A stretch of DNA of 64,000 bases, taken from Anarhynchus alexandrinus (lineage: Eukaryota > Chordata > Aves > Charadriiformes > Charadriidae). Made by a program: the position numbers and the translations under genes. The notes under the pieces are model-generated. The model was not told the DNA's origin. It saw only the letters and a program-made list of their open reading frames with translations, and did no database searches. Of the stretch, positions 60,970 through 64,000 are shown piece after piece; position 1 is the stretch's first letter; each line of letters opens with the position of its first letter. The stretch is taken from the NCBI GenBank assembly GCA_008711295.1, contig VUYV01000226.1, positions 1,088,533 to 1,152,532 of the forward strand, read 5' to 3'.

Positions 60970-63190
60970 TCAAGGAGAATAATAGAATCAGTCATGCATT
61001 AGGTACATTTCATCTACCTCCAGGACTGAACTTTATGCTCTGAATTTGCTGTGACAATGGATCTGGGGTCCTGCAAATAAATATACAGCCTTGTACCATC
61101 CTGTGCAGTGCACATTCCATTCAGAGTTCACAACTTTTTCCTGAACCATTGCAAGACTGTACCTGGTTCTGATACCTCTTTTGCTTTGTAAACATTTTCA
61201 TTTCCATTTATCATATTGAACTGCCTAGCCATTTTGAATCGTGCTCCTAGATCGAAGCTGTCTTCCACATTTTTTTTCTTGTATTCAGAGTTAAAATAAC
61301 GGCAGATACTCATTAACCTTTTGCATACTATTTCCTAATCATTTATCTTTATAATACCCTCTCATTAAAATAATCACTCTAGATCTTTGTTCAGTTCTCT
61401 ACTAAAAGGAGTTTCCCTCCTGTCTCTTATCAATACTTAGCACCTATCTTTGAACTCTGGTATCTGCTCTACCTTTTCTTTTCCTGCCTTATGGGAGGTC
61501 TAGAAATGAACAAAATCATTCAGGAGGGAGAGCACTACCGATTTTTGATAGTCTTCATCCAGGCTCTTAAGCAGGGTCCTAGAGTATATGCACAGCAAGT
61601 GTAAGGCAGGTGAAATATTCCTTCCACTAAGCAACAGAAGAGGCATTTTTTTCCCCTAGTTACAAGCTCTCACTTCAGTTTATCAACACCGAATTCCACA
61701 TATTTTTTGCCACGGCTTTAGCCTTTCTAACTATCTTGGAGGGGAGTAGAAAGAAAAAAAAACAAGAAGAGCAGATCATAATAGAAAGTAGTAATCCAAC
61801 TGCACAAAGTCATCTTTATTGCTTTGTTTGTCCTGGATATGGAAAAATAGGTTTGAAATGAGTAAACTAAGCTGCAAGTTCTAAAATGTCATTCATGGAG
61901 TAAAACTAAGGTCATACTCTGACACCACAGAAGAGACGTAGTTACAGCACAAAAACATTCTCAGATTCTACTCCCATTATTGCCACCTTATATTATTACA
62001 TATGGAGGAAAATTCACAACCTGTCAGGAAAACTCATGATACTCAGAAAAATATGAATTGAATTCTTTGTCTATGTTATTGAAGGGTAAATGCTTTCTCT
62101 TAAGACTACTGAGTATTGGGTTTGGTCCTGTGTTAGGCTTCATCTTTTCTTTCTTACCTTTACTGCAGTACAAATTATACAGAGGAACAAATTTATTATT
62201 CCACTCAGAGGGAGTTGAGAGAACACTTAACTCATCAACTGAGATGGAGGCTTAAGATTTCTTTAACCCGTGTTTTATTGTATAAAGAACACTTAATAAT
62301 GACTGTGCTTTTACCAAAGAGAGCCTATCCATGGGAAACTGAGAAGTGGTGCCTGTTGGAGCTTATGGCCTTTGTGGATGATGACTAATTGATCAATGAA
62401 AAAAACAGATTACACAGTCCTCCAGTTAATGAATAAGTAGTTTTTTTCCTGTCTGGGACCTAATGAGAGTAGGATCCCCAAGAGTCACCCACTAAGGAAG
62501 AAACGAGCAGTATATATAGTATAATGATGTGAATTCAATACCCACCCAATTTATTTTAAAATGTATCTGTGTACATCCTTTGAAGATATCCTCTGGAAGA
62601 AATTCCTTTGTAATCTGTCATGGTTGGCAAACTTCTGTGTGTGCAGTGGGGGAGAAGATGGGGGGATTTATTTTATCAGGTTTTCTTTAGGGAGGTTTAA
62701 CCTTCCTTGGAGTCTTTCAGCTTCTCTTCCTCTCCTAATGGCTTCCCTCAGATATTTCCCTTTTTAAGCAGCCCTACTATGTGCAAGTGCCCACATTTGA
62801 CTTAGATATTTAATTCAAGCAATTTATACTGAGGGTTATTCTAATGCCAGATATCTGGACGAAGCTCACTTCCATATTAAGGCAGACACATGTACACAAA
62901 CCCCTTTAATCTTGCTTTTCATCTTTCTCCAGATGAACTAATGAACAGTCATTGGCAACATGAAAACTAATTATTATTGGTTTATCGTTTGCTCCTTCAG
63001 CAATAAACCCTCGTTTGCTACCAAAAGGCAGAGATAACCCCTGTAAAGAGGTCAAAAAAACCCAGCAACTGTTGAGTTGATTTATTCCCAGATAGGAATG
63101 AAATAATTTATTTGGAAGTAACTTATTGGACAGCTGCATCATGTGGCATTTTCTTTCTTATGAGAGAAGAAGATAGGAGATGATGAACAC

Positions 63191-63204
63191 AGAGAGAGAG
63201 AGAA
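63191..63204 (+). repeat. short AG microsatellite
   Basis: About seven AG units inside a purine-rich stretch (63170-63300). Confidence 0.75.
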
Positions 63205-63859
63205 GATATCTAAGACAGTGAGCAATGGCAAAAAGACTGGACAAAGGAAGAAAAAATACAGGGGAAAGGAAGGTTAGCTGAGGAAACGGGAGCGAAAAAT
63301 GATAGTGGAAAAATACCTAGTAAAATCTCCGATTTCCAGGACTAGGCTTGCTGAGTTCTTTTCACACAAAATCCCATAAAAACATGAATAGAGACTGGAA
63401 TAATTAAAAGGAACTTAAATAGAGCAGGTGTACAGACACCATTGATGCTTAACAGGAATACAGCTTAAGGCTGCTATATATAAAAAACACGTTTAGAGAG
63501 TTTGGCCTACCTTGGAATGGTGTCCTGTGGTCCTCTCATTTGAGTGACTGCAACTGGAGAAGAAAAAGGTTGTTATTAATGACAGTTTGTGGCTCGAAAA
63601 TAGATTAGGAAACACAGACTGGCTTTGTTGCACCCTCCGAAAAGGTTGCCTGTCCCTAACGCACAGGTGCCCAGTTTGGACCTTACATAGAAAATTCCTT
63701 GCAAAGCTGGACCTCTCTCGTAGCTACTAAAGATAATACAACTGCAATGGAGAAGCAATTCAGTTAAAAGAAAATGTGTGTACACAAGAGCCAACAGAAA
63801 AGCAAACACTGAAGAAATTAAGAGATCACAGCAAACCAGGAAAAATACACTTAAGTGTT

Positions 63860-63885
63860 AAAAAAAACAAAACAAAACAAACAAA
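63860..63885. repeat. A/C-only tract
   Basis: An A run followed by AAACAAAACAAAACAAACAAA, a loose AAAAC repeat. Same composition class as the tracts at 2838 and 10447. Confidence 0.8.
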
Positions 63886-64000
63886 GCAGGTAAGTTTTCC
63901 CTCCCACAGTACTGAAAAGATTTCAGGGCAAGTAATTTCCTTCTCCTCTGCAGCACTTCAAGAAAAGTATAGTATGCTTTGATTTTTGTGGCTTCTAGAA

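Larger units (their letters stand above)
48207..64000. other. downstream DNA or extended 3' UTR, AT-rich
   Basis: No further gene is supported to the end of the window. The first 1-2 kb are strongly AT-rich (for example around 49020-49400) and could be an extended 3' UTR. Beyond that lie unique DNA, enhancer-like blocks (52200, 53120), a DR3 element (51126), low-complexity tracts and a palindrome (57659). The longest open frame, 151 codons at 59687-60142, has no recognisable domain and is within chance expectation. Confidence 0.5.

Noticed and set aside
1..64000. CRISPR arrays, operons, prophage, endogenous retrovirus, rRNA or tRNA genes
   Set aside because: No regularly spaced repeats, no paired LTRs or retroviral gene text, and no cloverleaf or rRNA words were recognised by reading; a tRNAscan or RepeatMasker run would be the decisive test.

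Overview
The window reads as a 64 kb piece of nuclear DNA from a bird. The main evidence is the repeats. A long plus-strand fragment at about 43.72-44.36 kb and a short minus-strand fragment near 28.6 kb both match the 3' part of avian CR1 non-LTR retrotransposons, including the characteristic ATTCTATGATTC terminus. I recognise no mammalian-type SINEs or LINEs, overall repeat density is low, and nothing suggests bacterial, phage or viral gene organisation. No open frame is long enough to be an intron-less gene, and most open frames are what chance would give.

Only one stretch looks convincingly protein-coding: a terminal exon on the plus strand at 47874-48076. It has a good splice acceptor, a Thr/Ser/Lys-rich stalk, a short hydrophobic tail ending at a stop codon, and a poly(A) signal about 105 bases after the stop. 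The tail resembles the cleaved C-terminus of a GPI-anchored surface protein. I cannot name the gene. No upstream exon is recognisable, so the 47 kb to its left is probably a very long last intron, or else intergenic DNA. A second, much weaker exon candidate lies at 2344-2558.

Layout. 1-13.6 kb is comparatively rich in GC and CpG, with small CpG clusters at 505-610, 2030-2145 and 13260-13370 and several AT-rich blocks that look like conserved non-coding elements. 13.6-28.6 kb is mixed unique DNA with small tandem duplications, a G-run cluster (15250-15293) and a homeodomain-motif-rich block near 16.7 kb. 28.6-43.7 kb is AT-rich unique DNA, bracketed by the two CR1 fragments and including an enhancer-like block near 42.4-42.8 kb. 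44.4-47.9 kb leads to the terminal exon. 48.1-64 kb is its 3' UTR and downstream DNA, AT-rich, with a consensus vitamin-D-type DR3 element (51126-51140), a splice-acceptor-bearing block near 53.4 kb and a 23-base palindrome (57659-57681).

A recurring oddity is a set of tracts made almost only of A and C (or G and T on the plus strand) scattered through the window in both orientations. I see no evidence of a novel multi-gene system. The points most worth checking are the identity of the terminal exon, the DR3 element, the enhancer-like blocks and the A/C tracts.
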